From: Ignavibacteria bacterium
GTDB taxonomy: Bacteria > Bacteroidota > Ignavibacteria > Tepidaquicellales > Tepidaquicellaceae
Assembly (NCBI GenBank): GCA_041649015.1
Contig: JBAZNU010000005.1
Coordinates: 124,001-188,000 of the forward strand
Direction of reading: 5' to 3'
DNA: 64,000 bases
Of this stretch, positions 63,274-64,000 are shown piece after piece. Position numbers and translations under genes: made by a program. The notes below the pieces were generated by a model that saw only the letters and a program-made list of their open reading frames with translations, ran no database searches and was not told where the DNA came from. Numbering within the stretch: position 1 is the first letter of the stretch; every line of letters begins with the position of its first letter.

Positions 63274-63501
63274 TTATCTTGTAAATGAAATTATTGAACT
63301 ATCTGAATCCGTAAGTTTATTAGATATTTCATCACAACACTTTCTTGCTTGCTCCTCGCTTTTACATTTGATTCTAATCGGGTCCTTTTGATTCTTATAA
63401 TTTAATTTAACACACCATCCTAAAATTTGAATATTTTCAAAACTAACAGTAAGTAAGTTTTCCAATTGAACTGTTCCGCAATCAACTTTGATGAAACTCA
63501 T
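63274..63501 (-). CDS. Small beta-rich protein of unknown function (module gene 1)
   Basis: This is a 75-residue protein with alternating strands (VQLENLLTVSFENIQILGWC, KNQKDPIRIKCKSEEQARKC) and a final helix. The plan is common to small PH-like or DUF proteins that take a charged-residue pattern K-x-EEQA. It heads the three-gene unit: the next gene begins three bases after its stop. A plausible AGGAAT ribosome binding site lies before the ATG. Confidence 0.65.
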   Translation of the reverse strand: MSFIKVDCGTVQLENLLTVSFENIQILGWCVKLNYKNQKDPIRIKCKSEEQARKCCDEISNKLTDSDSSIISFTR

Positions 63502-63672
63502 GATTATTCCTTTCTATTTCTATAAATTTGAAATTTATCTGCTATTATTTCTTTTCGCTTATACAAAACTAACAAATATATTTTAATATTATAATGCTAA
63601 GGTATTTGACGGTGATAATGTTTCCGAGAACTTTCTTTAATAATATTAGAGTAAATCCTCTTTTGCCATTTC

Positions 63673-64000
63673 CTATTTGTTTCCCTTTGCTTGATTGTGT
63701 GTTTTGCATAACATCTGGCAGTTTTTCTTGATTGTTTTACCTCCCTTACTCCAAGCTGCAACGTGGTCTGCATCCATCTCATTTAAATTCCATATTCTAT
63801 GTTTATTTGAAACATGCCCAATCGCACATAACGGGCAATTGGAAGTGTTTTTCCTTACAGCTTTTTCTGTTTGCTTAGTATAAACAAATTTTTTGGTAGC
63901 ATCATCAAATATTCGAACTTCAAGTAACTTTGTATCAACTGAACTACCGAGTATATATTCAAATATGCCTTTTGAATTCGTTATATAGGGATCTGTTATG
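63673..64000 (-). CDS. C-terminus of HNH endonuclease, DUF262/GmrSD-type, truncated by window edge
   Basis: The minus-strand frame is open from the right edge to a TAG at 63673-63675, about 109 residues, with no start inside. It contains CPLC, then WNLNEMDADHVAAWSKGG and NCQMLCKTHNQAKGNK. This is an HNH/beta-beta-alpha-metal nuclease motif: DADHV contains the general-base His, NCQMLCKTHN the Asn and His, and CxxC...CxxH a zinc site. The preceding GIFEYILGSS..KLLEVRIFDD resembles the segment joining DUF262 to HNH in GmrSD-like type IV restriction enzymes. It would cut modified foreign DNA if complete. The N-terminal NTPase-like half lies outside the window. Confidence 0.85.
   Translation of the reverse strand, partial: ITDPYITNSKGIFEYILGSSVDTKLLEVRIFDDATKKFVYTKQTEKAVRKNTSNCPLCAIGHVSNKHRIWNLNEMDADHVAAWSKGGKTIKKNCQMLCKTHNQAKGNK

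Overview
The window is AT-rich bacterial chromosome, most likely from the Bacteroidota/Chlorobiota lineage and probably Ignavibacteria-like. The main reason is seven intact secreted proteins, plus one broken copy, that end in a type A Por (type IX) secretion sorting domain with the 'QNYPNPFNP' signature. A DUF3078 protein and TAnnTTTG-type promoter elements fit this placement. It is a placement by family signatures, not by a database search. No rRNA, tRNA, CRISPR array or complete insertion sequence was seen.

Layout. 1-1.8 kb: 3' part of a catalase-peroxidase (katG). 1.8-3.0 kb: a gap with a long hairpin and an 11-bp tandem array, then a DUF6266-like protein. 3.2-11.6 kb: purN-purH, then a tightly overlapping mreB-mreC-mreD-mrdA-rodA-pyrF block (cell elongation plus UMP synthesis). 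11.7-21.4 kb: secreted proteins, including a beta-helix protein, a small zinc-ribbon-like protein, a zinc phospholipase C/P1-like hydrolase, a large multidomain sorting-domain protein and a DUF3078 protein, with an acetyltransferase-like gene among them. 21.4-30.3 kb (minus): pdxH, a GH3 hexosaminidase, slipin, dus, a polytopic membrane protein and gcvP. 30.5-35.3 kb (plus): hisS, a small unknown, lgt, then feoA-feoB. 35.3-42.8 kb (minus): TPR sensor kinase, ychF, polyprenol-kinase-like, ftsH, hpt, rpsU and a second DUF6266-like protein. 42.8-44 kb: a 1.2-kb gap with two more short tandem arrays. 44-53.8 kb (minus): sorting-domain proteins flanking a TPR protein, a PP2C phosphatase, a YihY-family protein and hutH. 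54-60.5 kb (plus): two paralogous BNR-repeat sorting-domain proteins. 60.7-64 kb: a DHFR-family enzyme, a degraded sorting-domain pseudogene, a three-gene module of unknown function and, running off the right edge, the C-terminus of an HNH endonuclease of the DUF262/GmrSD type, suggesting a defence-type accessory region.

The most unusual signals are: (1) a set of intergenic tandem arrays with 11-bp (three arrays) or 12-bp (one array) period, each with its own unit, three of the four lying upstream of the two DUF6266-like paralogs; (2) the unexplained three-gene module beside the HNH protein; (3) a homologous 'DIGY' domain shared by two otherwise different secreted proteins; (4) altered key motifs in HutH (Cys-Ser-Gly in place of Ala-Ser-Gly), FeoB (G4 motif) and the dihydrouridine synthase.
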